A stretch of 64,000 nucleotides of DNA from Tumebacillus_A lipolyticus (GTDB lineage Bacteria > Bacillota > Bacilli > Tumebacillales > Tumebacillaceae): positions 62,001 through 126,000 of the forward strand of contig NZ_JBHUIO010000006.1 in the NCBI RefSeq assembly GCF_042682745.1, read 5' to 3'. Below, one piece after another: positions 39,612-47,343 of this stretch (positions within the stretch are counted from its first letter, which is position 1; the number at the start of each line of letters is the position of its first letter). Below the pieces are notes generated by a model. It ran no database searches. It was not told the origin of the DNA and saw only the letters and a list, made by a program, of their open reading frames with translations. The position numbers were made by a program, and so were the translations under genes.

Positions 39612-40478
39612 TCAGGAATTGAGCAATTGATCTGCAAGTCGGGCATACTCGGCTAAGGAGAGCGTCTCCCCGCGGCGGCTCGGCTCGATTTCGGCGCGTT
39701 CGAGCGCTGCCAAAATGCTCTCCTTGTCCCGCTTGGGCTGCAGGTTGTTCTGCAGGTTGTTGAGCAGCGTTTTCCGCCGCTGGGCGAACGACGCTTTGAC
39801 CAGCGCGAAGAACAGCTTTTCGTCTGCCACCTGCACAGCGGGCGCTTTGCGAACTTTGAGCTTGATCACCGTCGACTCCACGTTGGGCGCCGGCATGAAG
39901 GATGATTCTGGCACGCGGCAGACCAGCTCCGGCTCTGTGTAGTATTGGACGGCGATCGACAGGGTGCCGTAGTCCTTGCCGCCCGGCTTCGCTGCCATCC
40001 GCTCCGCCACCTCGCGCTGCACCATCACGACGATATGGCGCAAGGGCAATCGCTCTTCGAGCAGCTTCATCACGATCGGCGTCGTGACATAGTAGGGCAG
40101 GTTGGCGACGACCGATACTTCCATGTCGGCAAACCAAGTGGCAAACAGCTCGTGCAGGTCGGTCTCCAGCACATCTGCGTGGTGGACATGCACATTGCTG
40201 TAAGGTGCGAGCGTCTCCGTCAAGACGGGGAGCAAGCGGTTGTCCTTTTCCACCGCGACCACCTGGCGAGCGCTTTCGCACAGCTCCTGGGTCAGCGTGC
40301 CGATGCCAGGGCCGATCTCCAGCGCCCCGTTCTGTTGATCAAGCTCTGCCGCCGTCACGATCTTGTCGAGGATGTTGCCGTCGATCAAAAAGTTCTGGCC
40401 GAGCGATTTTTTAAAATGAAAGCCGTGCCGATTCACCACATCGCGGGTGACAGCAGGCGAAACGAGCCGTTTGGTCAT
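39612..40478 (-). CDS. rsmA: 16S rRNA dimethyladenosine transferase RsmA (KsgA)
   Basis: A 288-residue enzyme that dimethylates two adjacent adenines in helix 45 of 16S rRNA using S-adenosylmethionine. The N-terminal KKSLGQNFLID and GALEIGPGIGTLT form the cofactor site (near residues 24-60). VVANLPYYVTTP near 125 carries the catalytic NLPY motif. The C-terminal part has SFAQRRKTLLNNL. Length is normal. Its start codon overlaps the stop of rnmV by 4 nt (ATGA), the usual rnmV-rsmA coupling in Bacillales. Confidence 0.97.
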   Translation of the reverse strand: MTKRLVSPAVTRDVVNRHGFHFKKSLGQNFLIDGNILDKIVTAAELDQQNGALEIGPGIGTLTQELCESARQVVAVEKDNRLLPVLTETLAPYSNVHVHHADVLETDLHELFATWFADMEVSVVANLPYYVTTPIVMKLLEERLPLRHIVVMVQREVAERMAAKPGGKDYGTLSIAVQYYTEPELVCRVPESSFMPAPNVESTVIKLKVRKAPAVQVADEKLFFALVKASFAQRRKTLLNNLQNNLQPKRDKESILAALERAEIEPSRRGETLSLAEYARLADQLLNS

Positions 40479-41047
40479 GATGAGCTTTTTCCTCCTTGGA
40501 GTTGAAACTGTGGTTCGATCTCCTGATACACGCGCTCAAACTCCTCGCGAGACACGCCGAGCATGTTCAGCTTTTTCCAGAGCGCCTTCGCGTTGCCGTA
40601 GCCGATCCCGAGCTTTTCGCCAAGATGCTGCCTCCGCGTCGCAGCTCGCGGATGTGCGGTCAGGCCGTACTCGGTCATCTCCGCCCAGGAGAACTCAGGC
40701 TCCTCGCCCGCCCAGTCGGTGCGAACGCTCTCCAGCGCCCGGCGGATCGCATCCGGCTTCGCATTCTCGATGCCGATGTCCCCGCCTGCCATCGCTTCGT
40801 GGCGGGGCAAGAACGCATGCTTGCAACCTGGCACGCGGCGGGCGACGATCCGTCTGATCCGCTCCCCCGCATGATCCGGGTCGGTGAAGAGGATCACCCC
40901 GCGATCGCGAGCGGCCCGCTCGACCTGTCGGAGAAACGTCTCGTTGACAGCAGAGCCGCCTGAGATCAGACAATCGGCGATGACAGCCGCATCGATCGCC
41001 TGTTTGTCATGATAGCCCTCAACGACGATCACTTCCTTGATTCTCAT
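40475..41047 (-). CDS. rnmV: Ribonuclease M5
   Basis: A 190-residue Toprim nuclease that matures the ends of 5S rRNA. It begins MRIKEVIVVEGYHDKQA, which holds the Toprim glutamate, followed by LFTDPDHAG with the DxD metal site near residue 57 and HAFLPRHEA near 82. A TTG lies 18 nt upstream in frame, but ATG 41047 fits the GAGGGG/GGGAAAAG ribosome-binding region better. It overlaps rsmA by 4 nt. Confidence 0.95.
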   Translation of the reverse strand: MRIKEVIVVEGYHDKQAIDAAVIADCLISGGSAVNETFLRQVERAARDRGVILFTDPDHAGERIRRIVARRVPGCKHAFLPRHEAMAGGDIGIENAKPDAIRRALESVRTDWAGEEPEFSWAEMTEYGLTAHPRAATRRQHLGEKLGIGYGNAKALWKKLNMLGVSREEFERVYQEIEPQFQLQGGKSSS

Positions 41048-41125
41048 CTTTTCCCATCCCCTCAATGTTTGAAAAAAGCGAGTTCCGTGGGCCTCGCTGC
41101 CGCTTGGAACTCGCAGATCATCCGA

Positions 41126-42322
41126 TCAGTTGTTGCTAAAGCTCAGCTTTCGACGCCGCAAGCCGACATTGAGCACGATCCCGATCAGCATGAAGTTGAC
41201 GAGGATCGAAGAGCCGCCATACGAGATGAACGGCAGCGTGACCCCGGTCATCGGCATCAGCTGCAACGACATGCCGATGTTCTCGAAGATCTGGAAGATG
41301 AACATCCCCGCGACCATCGCGCAGATGTAGAAGCCGGTGCGATCCTTCGCGGAAAACCCGTTCATGACGATGCGGTAGAGCAACAGGAAGAACAGGAAGA
41401 TCAGCGCGACCGCCCCGACGAAGCCGAGCTCCTCCCCGATGGTGCTGAAGATAAAGTCGGTGTGCTGTGCGGGCACCCAGTTCCCTTGGGTCTGTGAGCC
41501 CTGATACAGCCCTTTGCCGAACAGCTGTCCCGAACCGATGGCAATTTTCGCTTGATAGACCTGAAATCCGTCACGGGTCAGATCTTGTTCTGGATGGATA
41601 AACGTGTGGAAACGCTTGAGCTGATGCTCTTCCAAAACACCTTTCTCAGCAAGAAAATCCATCCCAGACAAAAACTGTTCCGGATAGACCATCGTCAAGG
41701 TGAAGAACAAAGCTAACGCAACAGATGCGGAGCCGAGCATCCACCAGAACCACTTTTTCGGCAAATGCATAAACAGAGCGGTGGCGACGATCGCCATCAG
41801 CATCATCGTCTGACCGAGATCAGGTTCGGCGACGATCAGCCCGATGCCCAAGATCGACGCTCCGGTGATCAGCAGATAGCTGCGGGTAGGATCGGGCAAC
41901 TTCCCGTCCTCATCCTCCTGCTCGTTGGCCAAGTATTTGGCCAGCATCAGGATGAACACCACCTTAAAAAACTCGGACGGCTGCAGATTGGTGCCGCCTG
42001 GCAGCGGAATCCAACCGTACGCGCCTGTCTCAGCGGCGACGCTGGGAAATAGAAAGACGACGCACAGCAGCACGATGATCGTCCAATAGGCGAACTCAAT
42101 ATAGCGCAGCAAGTGCCGATAATCGATGCGCATCAGAACAAACATCGTGATCAGCCCGAGGCCGATCCACACCGATTGCTTGATCACAAACAGCGTGCTA
42201 CCGCCTTCAAACGAACGAGTCGCACTGGAAATCGCAAGCAGACTCGCGCCGCAGATGGCGATGACCACAAGAATCAAAAAGAAGTCCAGATCCTTCAACC
42301 AACGCAATCTATTATTGCTCAT
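41126..42322 (-). CDS. rodA: Rod-shape determining SEDS protein RodA
   Basis: A 398-residue polytopic membrane protein of the SEDS family (RodA/FtsW/SpoVE), which polymerises lipid II into glycan strands together with a class B PBP. About ten membrane segments are visible. Family motifs include LPGGTNLQPSEFFK, VAEPDLGQ, PAQHTDFIFSTIGEELGF and TGVTLPFISYGGSS near the C-terminus. The motif pattern fits RodA better than FtsW. ATG 42322 is preceded by GGGAGAGG. The reading frame stays open 51 nt further upstream, but without an RBS. Its position beside rnmV is not the B. subtilis arrangement as I remember it. Confidence 0.9.
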   Translation of the reverse strand: MSNNRLRWLKDLDFFLILVVIAICGASLLAISSATRSFEGGSTLFVIKQSVWIGLGLITMFVLMRIDYRHLLRYIEFAYWTIIVLLCVVFLFPSVAAETGAYGWIPLPGGTNLQPSEFFKVVFILMLAKYLANEQEDEDGKLPDPTRSYLLITGASILGIGLIVAEPDLGQTMMLMAIVATALFMHLPKKWFWWMLGSASVALALFFTLTMVYPEQFLSGMDFLAEKGVLEEHQLKRFHTFIHPEQDLTRDGFQVYQAKIAIGSGQLFGKGLYQGSQTQGNWVPAQHTDFIFSTIGEELGFVGAVALIFLFFLLLYRIVMNGFSAKDRTGFYICAMVAGMFIFQIFENIGMSLQLMPMTGVTLPFISYGGSSILVNFMLIGIVLNVGLRRRKLSFSNN

Positions 42323-42371
42323 CGAGCATACCTCTCCCACGTTTGATCTTGACAAACTCCAGTACCGTCCC

Positions 42372-42380
42372 ATTATAGCA
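42372..42380 (-). promoter_or_regulatory. Extended -10 promoter of rodA
   Basis: On the minus strand TGC-TATAAT forms an extended -10 element about 50 nt upstream of the rodA start. No good -35 is visible, as expected for extended -10 promoters. Confidence 0.55.
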
Positions 42381-42678
42381 AACCGGCACCAAAAAAAGGA
42401 GAGGAAGAGGTCACTTCCGTAAAATTCCCTTGTAAGAAAAAGGATATTCCTTCTATGTGTAAAAGGTTGCGCTCACTTCCCGAAAATTGAAATCGGTTGG
42501 GTGGCTCGAAAAGAAGTAGAACGCATAAAATGATGGTCAGCTTTGATCAAAAAGAGTCGAAAATCGCCGATTTCTGCTAATCGAACTCGCGGTACACAGG
42601 TCATCCAGACGCAAAAGCCATTGCTTCCACAGGCAGGTCCGCTGCCTCACTAAAATTTTCTAACAATTTAAATAATTA
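42381..42678. other. Intergenic region between rodA and the first peptide gene
   Basis: About 300 bp with no gene I can support. It contains one small hairpin at 42631-42647 (AGGCAG / CTGCCT) without a T run. The region becomes AT-rich towards 42650, where the promoter of the first peptide gene starts. Confidence 0.5.
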
Positions 42679-42707
42679 TTGATCTATCAAATTAACAATG
42701 ATACATT
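42679..42707 (+). promoter_or_regulatory. Promoter of peptide gene P1 (shared cassette type)
   Basis: TTGATC, a 17-nt spacer ending in ATGA, then TACATT. The preceding AATTATTGAT element and the 17-nt spacer match the promoters of P3, P5, P8 and P9. TG two bases before the -10 gives it an extended -10. Confidence 0.75.
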
Positions 42708-42739
42708 ACTATCATAAAATAAAATAGGCGGTGACGAAC

Positions 42740-42895
42740 TTGATAGAGAAATTTTCTGCCCTGCTTGGGATAAAGCCGGATGTCGAGCCGAAAGAGGATC
42801 TCCTCTGCCTCTTCCAGCCCGAATGCTCCTCCGCCTACGCAAGTTTCAGCGATAAAAATGGCATGTTGACCTTCGTACGCTGTGACTGCTTCTAA
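42740..42895 (+). CDS. Four-cysteine leader peptide family, P1 (outlier)
   Basis: A 51-residue peptide read from TTG 42740, with GGTGA upstream. The N-terminus IEKFSALLGIKPDVEPKED is a diverged form of the family leader. Cys are at 23, 29, 48 and 50 (C-x5-C ... C-x-C), the same frame as the array 3.3 kb downstream. The last residues are CDCF. It is too short for standard gene finders and was identified by alignment to the other copies. It stands alone, with its own promoter and terminator, and is separated from P2 by the HxlR/MFS/reductase cassette. Function unknown; probably the precursor of an exported disulfide-bonded peptide. Confidence 0.8.
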   Translation: MIEKFSALLGIKPDVEPKEDLLCLFQPECSSAYASFSDKNGMLTFVRCDCF

Positions 42896-42910
42896 ACACA
42901 GTTGCACAAA

Positions 42911-42940
42911 AAAGGCTGTCGCATCGACGCGACAGCCTTT
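42911..42940 (+). terminator. Terminator of P1
   Basis: A perfect 12-bp stem (AAAGGCTGTCGC / GCGACAGCCTTT) with a 6-nt loop, followed by CTTGTT. The GGCTGTCGC core recurs in the terminators of other peptide cassettes. Confidence 0.85.
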
Positions 42941-43060
42941 CTTGTTGCTCGCCTATCACCGAGCCCCTCTCATGTCAGCCCCTGAAATCAAACAAGTAAA
43001 ACGACCGATACCACTCCATCGATCATTGACTGCCGGAGAAGAGCATCCGGTAATTCCACA

Positions 43061-43082
43061 AGTCGGATAAAAAGATCCGACT
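43061..43082 (-). terminator. Possible terminator of the MFS-reductase operon
   Basis: An 8-bp inverted repeat (AGTCGGAT / ATCCGACT) 24 nt past the stop of the reductase gene. There is no clear T run after it on the minus strand, so its function as a terminator is uncertain. Confidence 0.4.
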
Positions 43083-43105
43083 GCAAGGCGCCTTTTGCTT
43101 CCAAA

Positions 43106-43945
43106 CTAGAAATCGAAATTGTCCGGATCTGGTCCGACCCTGCGATGCTGATCGAGGGCGGAGATCGCAGCCATATCGGCATCGCTCAACGAGAAGTCAA
43201 AGAGCGCCGCGTTGGACTGAATCCGGCTGGCGTGGATCGACTTCGGAATCGTTGCCCAGCCGCTTTGGAGCTGCCAGCGCAGCACGATCTGCGCGACCGA
43301 TTTTCCTGCGCGTTCCGCAATCTCCATGAGCACCGGCTCTCCCAAGATTTCCCCCTGCATCAGCGGCGACCAGGCGACGGGCAAGATGCCTTGTTCGTCT
43401 AAAAATCGCTTCAGCTCCGCCTGAACGAGTCGCGGATGGCGCTCCACTTGATCGATCGCCGGCTTCACCGTCGCCTCTTTCAGCAGTTTTTCCAGGTGGT
43501 GGATGTGAAAATTGCTCACTCCGATCGCGCCGACGCGCCCTTCGCGATACAGAGTTTCGAGCGCCTTCCAGCTCTCCAGATATTTACCCTCAACCGGCCA
43601 GTGGATCAGGTACAGGTCGAGAGATTCCAAGCCGAGCTTTTTCAAGCTGGTCTCATAGGCGGCAATCGCGCTCTCATAGCCCTGATCTGAATTCCACAGT
43701 TTCGAAGTGATAAACAGATCGTCTCGCGTAAGCCCGGTGCGCTTCAGCCCGCGGCGGATCCCTTCGCCTACGCCCTCTTCGTTCTGGTAGATGGCTGCCG
43801 TATCGATATGACGATAGCCGACGACGATCGCCTCCTCAACAGCCTGAATGACCGCATCGCCCTCCTCGACCTTGAAGACGCCTAGACCGAGCCACGGAAA
43901 AGGTTTCCCGTGGTTTAGTTTTACAGTCGCTTGCAAGTTTTGCAT
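43106..43945 (-). CDS. Aldo/keto reductase
   Basis: A 279-residue NADPH-dependent aldo/keto reductase of the YvgN/glyoxal-reductase type. DTAAIYQNE (near residues 45-53) has the catalytic Asp and Tyr, ITSKLWN has the Lys, and LIHWPV has the His. The C-terminal IPKSIHASRIQSN is the usual cofactor-binding loop. ATG 43945 was chosen over an upstream in-frame ATG because GAGGAGG sits 8 nt before it. The gene follows the MFS transporter closely, so the two form an operon controlled by the divergent HxlR gene. Likely role: detoxification of reactive carbonyls. The true substrate is unknown. Confidence 0.9.
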   Translation of the reverse strand: MQNLQATVKLNHGKPFPWLGLGVFKVEEGDAVIQAVEEAIVVGYRHIDTAAIYQNEEGVGEGIRRGLKRTGLTRDDLFITSKLWNSDQGYESAIAAYETSLKKLGLESLDLYLIHWPVEGKYLESWKALETLYREGRVGAIGVSNFHIHHLEKLLKEATVKPAIDQVERHPRLVQAELKRFLDEQGILPVAWSPLMQGEILGEPVLMEIAERAGKSVAQIVLRWQLQSGWATIPKSIHASRIQSNAALFDFSLSDADMAAISALDQHRRVGPDPDNFDF

Positions 43946-44022
43946 GTGATGATCCTCCTCATCGATCTGGTTTGAATTCAAGATGATCAGCATCTTGAAA
44001 AGTTAGCATTCTGCCCCGAACC

Positions 44023-45231
44023 TTATGTTCGCTCCAGCCTGGCGGAAATCCCCGTCAGCAGCACCGCAACGATCACCAGCAAAGCGCCGACCCACGGAGT
44101 ATGCACAAGCCCGAAGGAATTTACAACAAGTCCTCCGATCACCGAGCCGATCGCAATGCCGATGTTGAACGCTGAAATGTTGATCGCAGAAGCTACATCC
44201 ACTGCTGCTGGAAAATATTTTTCGGCCAGTTGGACAACATACAGCTGAAGGCCGGGAACATTCATGAAGGCGAACAGACCCATCAAAAGCACCCCGATGA
44301 TGCCGGCCGTTCGATATGGCACAAGAAATGTCAGCAGGACCAACACGGCTGCTTGCAGGATGAACATGATGAAGAGCGCGCGAATCGGGCTCTTGTTGGC
44401 CCATCTTCCACCTAGCGAATTGCCGATTGCCACAGCCAGACCATAGCCGATCAACATGATGTTGATCGCGCCGCTGCTCAACCCGGTCACATCGTGCAGG
44501 AGCGGTGTCAGATAGGTAAACGCAACGAACGTCCCGCCATAGCCGAGCGCCGTGATCAGAAAGGCGAGCACCAATCGGCCGTTGGTGATCAATTTGATCA
44601 TATCCGAAAACGCAACCGGAGGGGATTGCTTCAATCGATTGGGAATCAGAATCGCGCTGGCGATGAGCGCGATCAGCCCTAATAAGGCCACGCCGGCAAA
44701 TGTCGCCCGCCAGTTGAAGAATTCCCCGATCAAAGTCCCAAGCGGAACACCGGTCACGATCGCGATCGTCAGGCCAGTAAACATCAGGGCGATCGCGCTC
44801 GCCTTTTTTTCGGGGGCGACCAATTGAACCGCGATGGTCGATCCGATGGAAAAGAATACACCGTGCGAGAACGCTGTGACAAAACGAGCGATCAACAACA
44901 GCTCAAACGATGGGGAAAGCGCAGCAATCCCGTTGCCGATGATGAACAACCCCATCAGCGACATCAGCAGCTTCTTGCGGCTCATCCGATTGGTCAGCGC
45001 GGTGATGATCGGTGCTCCGACCGCGACACCGATCGCATAGCCGGAAATCAGCAGGCCCGCGAACGTAAGGCCGATATTTAGATCCTCGGCGATCGAGGTG
45101 AGCAGTCCGACAGGAACAAACTCTGTGGTTCCGATTCCATATGCGCTGATCGCCAGAGCGATCAAAGCCCAAGTTCCCGATTGCGTCGACATGCTGGATC
45201 GGGACGCCGATCGAGAAATATGCAAGCTCAT
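44023..45231 (-). CDS. MFS transporter, DHA1/AraJ-type efflux
   Basis: A 402-residue twelve-helix major facilitator. The segment ISAYGIGTTEFVPVGLL in helix 1 and the loop LTNRMSRKKLLM between helices 2 and 3 are typical of the AraJ/YdhP/PbuE group of proton-coupled exporters. ATG 45231 is preceded by AGAGGAGG. It is divergent from the HxlR regulator and leads the operon that ends with the aldo/keto reductase. Together they look like an inducible export-plus-reduction response to a toxic compound. The substrate cannot be told. Confidence 0.88.
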   Translation of the reverse strand: MSLHISRSASRSSMSTQSGTWALIALAISAYGIGTTEFVPVGLLTSIAEDLNIGLTFAGLLISGYAIGVAVGAPIITALTNRMSRKKLLMSLMGLFIIGNGIAALSPSFELLLIARFVTAFSHGVFFSIGSTIAVQLVAPEKKASAIALMFTGLTIAIVTGVPLGTLIGEFFNWRATFAGVALLGLIALIASAILIPNRLKQSPPVAFSDMIKLITNGRLVLAFLITALGYGGTFVAFTYLTPLLHDVTGLSSGAINIMLIGYGLAVAIGNSLGGRWANKSPIRALFIMFILQAAVLVLLTFLVPYRTAGIIGVLLMGLFAFMNVPGLQLYVVQLAEKYFPAAVDVASAINISAFNIGIAIGSVIGGLVVNSFGLVHTPWVGALLVIVAVLLTGISARLERT

Positions 45232-45289
45232 CGTGATCCTCCTCTATCAGATCATATTGTGTGACCTTTACTTCTGGTTCACGAGTGTT

Positions 45290-45319
45290 ATTATATAGCC
45301 GTAAAGTTGCTGCTGATAA
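45290..45319 (-). promoter_or_regulatory. Promoter of the MFS-reductase operon
   Basis: On the minus strand TTATCA at 45319-45314, an 18-nt spacer, then a perfect TATAAT at 45295-45290, about 60 nt before the MFS start codon. Confidence 0.6.
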
Positions 45320-45321
45320 GT

Positions 45322-45374
45322 ACGCACTTTCAAGTGATATAGGCACTCCAAAGTAATATAGGCACCAAAAAGTT
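45322..45374. promoter_or_regulatory. Likely HxlR operator region
   Basis: The divergent intergenic region holds GCACTTTCAAGTG, close to a palindrome, overlapped by two direct repeats AGTGATATAGGCAC and AGTAATATAGGCAC spaced by about 20 nt. The repeats lie between the two divergent start codons, where HxlR-family regulators usually bind. Confidence 0.5.
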
Positions 45375-45402
45375 CCTATCTGATGAGGAGGAGACGCGGA
45401 CG

Positions 45403-45738
45403 ATGAAATACAACATTCCGGTCGAAGCTACGCTCGAAGTGATCGGAGGAAAGTGGAAGGTCGTTATCATGTGCCACCTGATCAAAGGGGAGAAGCGAAC
45501 CAGCGAGCTAAAACGACTGATGCCGGGCATCACACAGAAGATGCTGACCCAGCAATTGCGCGAGCTTGAACATGATGGGGTGCTGCAGAGAGAGATTTTT
45601 GAACAAGTTCCGCCAAAGGTCATCTATTCGCTAACCGATTATGGCTGGTCCTTACGCCCCATTCTCGATTCGATGTGTGCATGGGGAGAACAACATATTG
45701 AACAGTCGGCAAAAAACAGTAATACCGTTTCCGGATGA
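45403..45738 (+). CDS. HxlR-family transcriptional regulator
   Basis: A 111-residue winged-helix regulator. The family signature is present: LEVIGGKWKVVIMCHL at the N-terminus, RTSELKRLMPGITQKMLTQQ as the recognition region and DYGWSLRPILDSMCAWGEQH at the C-terminus. HxlR proteins often sense electrophiles or aldehydes; there are cysteines near residues 24 and 92. It is divergent from the MFS-reductase operon, which it probably controls along with itself. GAGGAGGAG precedes the ATG. Confidence 0.9.
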   Translation: MKYNIPVEATLEVIGGKWKVVIMCHLIKGEKRTSELKRLMPGITQKMLTQQLRELEHDGVLQREIFEQVPPKVIYSLTDYGWSLRPILDSMCAWGEQHIEQSAKNSNTVSG

Positions 45739-45756
45739 TTCACTCTGTGCTGTCTT

Positions 45757-45785
45757 TCTAGTCGCCATATCAACTGGTGACTAGA
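45757..45785 (+). terminator. Hairpin after the HxlR gene
   Basis: An 11-bp stem with one G-T pair (TCTAGTCGCCA / TGGTGACTAGA). The T run after it is weak, so it is a possible terminator only. Confidence 0.5.
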
Positions 45786-46148
45786 AGCTTCCAATCTGCT
45801 TCACCTGACTCGCAACAGGGTTAACTCTGCACCTTTCCTGCCGCAAATTTCCCCGACAAAACTTTCGATCCGATCTTCAGAGTTTTTCTCACCTCGTCCA
45901 TCCGGTTCCGATTTTTTTTGCAATACGCCTCGGCAATTGCCGAACTCCTTCCGATCTACCTCCAATTCTGGTACAACGCTCATCTTCATGATCAGATTCT
46001 CCAGCCGTTTGCTTGACCTTCTCACAGCCGCAGCAACATTCGGATGGTGTGTAAGTGGTAGCTTCCCTGCAAAAATTCTGATTGTCACGCATTCACCCAT
46101 GCGAAAAGTAGGTTCTGTTCTTCTACCACCTCCAATATCCATAGAAAA
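45786..46148. other. Intergenic region before the peptide array
   Basis: About 360 bp with no gene I can support and no copy of the shared cassette promoter. A minus-strand frame here encodes a cysteine-dense stretch (SECCCGCEK), but it lacks a ribosome-binding site and family similarity. P2 therefore has no identified promoter. Confidence 0.45.
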
Positions 46149-46164
46149 GAGGAGGTGTTTTGAG

Positions 46165-46344
46165 ATGATTGCTAAGTTTTCAGCTCTAATCGGTGTCAAA
46201 CAAGAGACCGCTTCCGCAGAACCCGAATATGTGATCTCATGCGGTTCATACCCAGGTTGTACCGATCCCCGCGGTGCCGTATTTTTCTGGTTTAACAACC
46301 AACCGGTCTACCAGTATTGCGGCTGTGACTACTACGGATCATAA
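46165..46344 (+). CDS. Four-cysteine leader peptide family, P2
   Basis: A 59-residue peptide. The leader is MIAKFSALIGVKQETASAEP. Cys at 26, 32, 52 and 54 keep the C-x5-C ... C-x-C frame, with YQYCGC near the end and a five-residue tail after it. A strong RBS (GGAGGTG, 7 nt before ATG) decides the start; the frame is open far upstream without an RBS. No GG cleavage motif is seen. It is the first gene of the main array. Confidence 0.85.
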   Translation: MIAKFSALIGVKQETASAEPEYVISCGSYPGCTDPRGAVFFWFNNQPVYQYCGCDYYGS

Positions 46345-46369
46345 ACGACCTCAGAAGAAGCTTCTCCTG

Positions 46370-46402
46370 AACAGGCTTGTCTTAAACTTAGACAAGCCTG
46401 TT
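46370..46402 (+). terminator. Terminator of P2
   Basis: A perfect 13-bp stem (AACAGGCTTGTCT / AGACAAGCCTGTT) with a 7-nt loop, followed by TCCTTTTC. Confidence 0.85.
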
Positions 46403-46447
46403 TCCTTTTCGCTCCCACCAAAGATTCTTCTATTTTTTAAAAAATTA

Positions 46448-46476
46448 TTGATAAAATTATATATTAATGATAATAT
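46448..46476 (+). promoter_or_regulatory. Promoter of P3 (shared cassette type)
   Basis: TTGATA, a 17-nt spacer ending in AATGA, then TAATAT. It lies inside the conserved block AAATTATTGAT ... AATGATAATATTA, which is very similar to the block before P9. Confidence 0.8.
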
Positions 46477-46517
46477 TACATTATTACAGAAAATTCACAG
46501 TATAGGAGGGTTTGTTG

Positions 46518-46688
46518 ATGCTCGAAAAATTTTCGAATCTGATTGGTGTCAATCAGGCATCCAAAATCGAACCGGAAGTACTGGTTGACTGCCGCGCCGA
46601 CAGAAGATGTACCGATGTCACGATGGAAGCTACCTTCCACATCCTGCCGAATGGCACTTGGGTCTTCCAACACTGCGGGTGCTACTAA
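46518..46688 (+). CDS. Four-cysteine leader peptide family, P3
   Basis: A 56-residue peptide. The leader is MLEKFSNLIGVNQASKIEPE, with two changes (N for A and N for K) against the consensus. Cys are at 25, 31, 53 and 55, and the end is FQHCGCY. The first loop is highly charged (CRADRRC), unlike its neighbours. AGGAGGG lies 7 nt before the ATG. The gene has its own promoter and terminator. The role is inferred from the family: an exported disulfide-bonded peptide. Confidence 0.85.
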   Translation: MLEKFSNLIGVNQASKIEPEVLVDCRADRRCTDVTMEATFHILPNGTWVFQHCGCY

Positions 46689-46708
46689 GGTAGAAAAGGC
46701 ATCATGAA

Positions 46709-46731
46709 AAGACTGTCGCCCTGACAGTCTT
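46709..46731 (+). terminator. Terminator of P3
   Basis: A 9-bp stem (AAGACTGTC / GACAGTCTT) with loop GCCCT, followed by CTTCATC. Confidence 0.75.
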
Positions 46732-46801
46732 CTTCATCTGTCTCCGCTAACGGTGATTTTATTACGAGCAGCTTGACTAAAAATGGGAAGGAGATGCAGC
46801 G

Positions 46802-46975
46802 ATGATTTCGAAATTTTCCGCTTTAATCGGTGTCAAACAACCGGATGCGATCCGCATCATCGTAGGGGTGTACTGCGCTCCCTTCTTCCATTGTGCACCC
46901 CCGAAACTTGCGACCTACGTCATGTACGAAGACTCGGACGAACCGGAATTTTCGGGGTGCTATTGCGACCAATGA
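46802..46975 (+). CDS. Four-cysteine leader peptide family, P4 (atypical leader)
   Basis: A 57-residue peptide. The first 13 residues MISKFSALIGVKQ match the family, but the E-P-E segment before the first cysteine is replaced by PDAIRIIVGVY. Cys at 25, 31, 53 and 55 are kept, ending CYCDQ. GGAAGGAG precedes the ATG. No shared-type promoter lies upstream, so it may depend on read-through from P3. If the E-P-E segment is part of a processing site, this copy may be handled differently or be decaying. Confidence 0.75.
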   Translation: MISKFSALIGVKQPDAIRIIVGVYCAPFFHCAPPKLATYVMYEDSDEPEFSGCYCDQ

Positions 46976-47025
46976 GTGCGAACGAGCAAGCTACGTGAAC
47001 TGGTTTTGAATCGCAGGGAACGTCT

Positions 47026-47048
47026 GGCTGCCGCATCACGCGGTAGCC
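47026..47048 (+). terminator. Terminator of P4
   Basis: A 9-bp stem (GGCTGCCGC / GCGGTAGCC, one G-T pair) with loop ATCAC, followed by TTTTTGTTT. Confidence 0.85.
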
Positions 47049-47073
47049 TTTTTGTTTATTTATTAAAATATTA

Positions 47074-47102
47074 TTGATTTTATATACCTAAAATGATATA
47101 AT
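47074..47102 (+). promoter_or_regulatory. Promoter of P5 (shared cassette type)
   Basis: TTGATT, a 17-nt spacer ending in AATGA, then a perfect TATAAT with an extended TG. The upstream block AAAATATTATTGAT is the same as before P8 and P9. Confidence 0.85.
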
Positions 47103-47144
47103 TGGTAATGTAAGGAAAAATTCCAAACAAGGAGATGATCTCTG

Positions 47145-47324
47145 ATGTTTACCAAGTTTTCTGCACTGATCGGTGTGAAACAGCAATCTGTAGTTGAACC
47201 GGAGGTGGAATTTGGTTGCCAATGGAAGGCGTCCTGCGTAACACCCGGCAACAAAGATGGCATGGCAACCTACTATGTGATCGATCGCAAGGCAGTATTC
47301 CAATACTGCGGTTGCACCGACTAA
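47145..47324 (+). CDS. Four-cysteine leader peptide family, P5
   Basis: A 59-residue peptide. The leader is MFTKFSALIGVKQQSVVEPE, close to the consensus. Cys are at 25, 31, 55 and 57, and the end is QYCGCTD. The second spacer is longer than in P6 and P10 and resembles that of P8 (NKDGMATYYVI against NRNGEATYHWI). The leader region up to AAGGAG and the promoter are also most like P8, so P5 and P8 are sister cassettes. Confidence 0.87.
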   Translation: MFTKFSALIGVKQQSVVEPEVEFGCQWKASCVTPGNKDGMATYYVIDRKAVFQYCGCTD

Positions 47325-47343
47325 GGGGTTAATAGGAACGGGC

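Noticed and set aside
45937..46164. An upstream extension of P2 giving a 135-residue protein
   Set aside because: The strong GGAGGTG site 7 nt before ATG 46165 and the family alignment place the start there; the extension is not conserved in other copies.
45801..46298. A minus-strand open frame upstream of and over P2, one alternative frame of which contains SECCCGCEK
   Set aside because: No ribosome-binding site, no family likeness, and it overlaps the P2 gene in antisense. The cysteine cluster may be chance, since the plus strand is rich in GCAGC.
46783..46998. A 71-codon frame starting MGRRCSDDFEI over P4
   Set aside because: It is out of frame with the conserved leader and cysteine pattern of P4, so it is a shadow.
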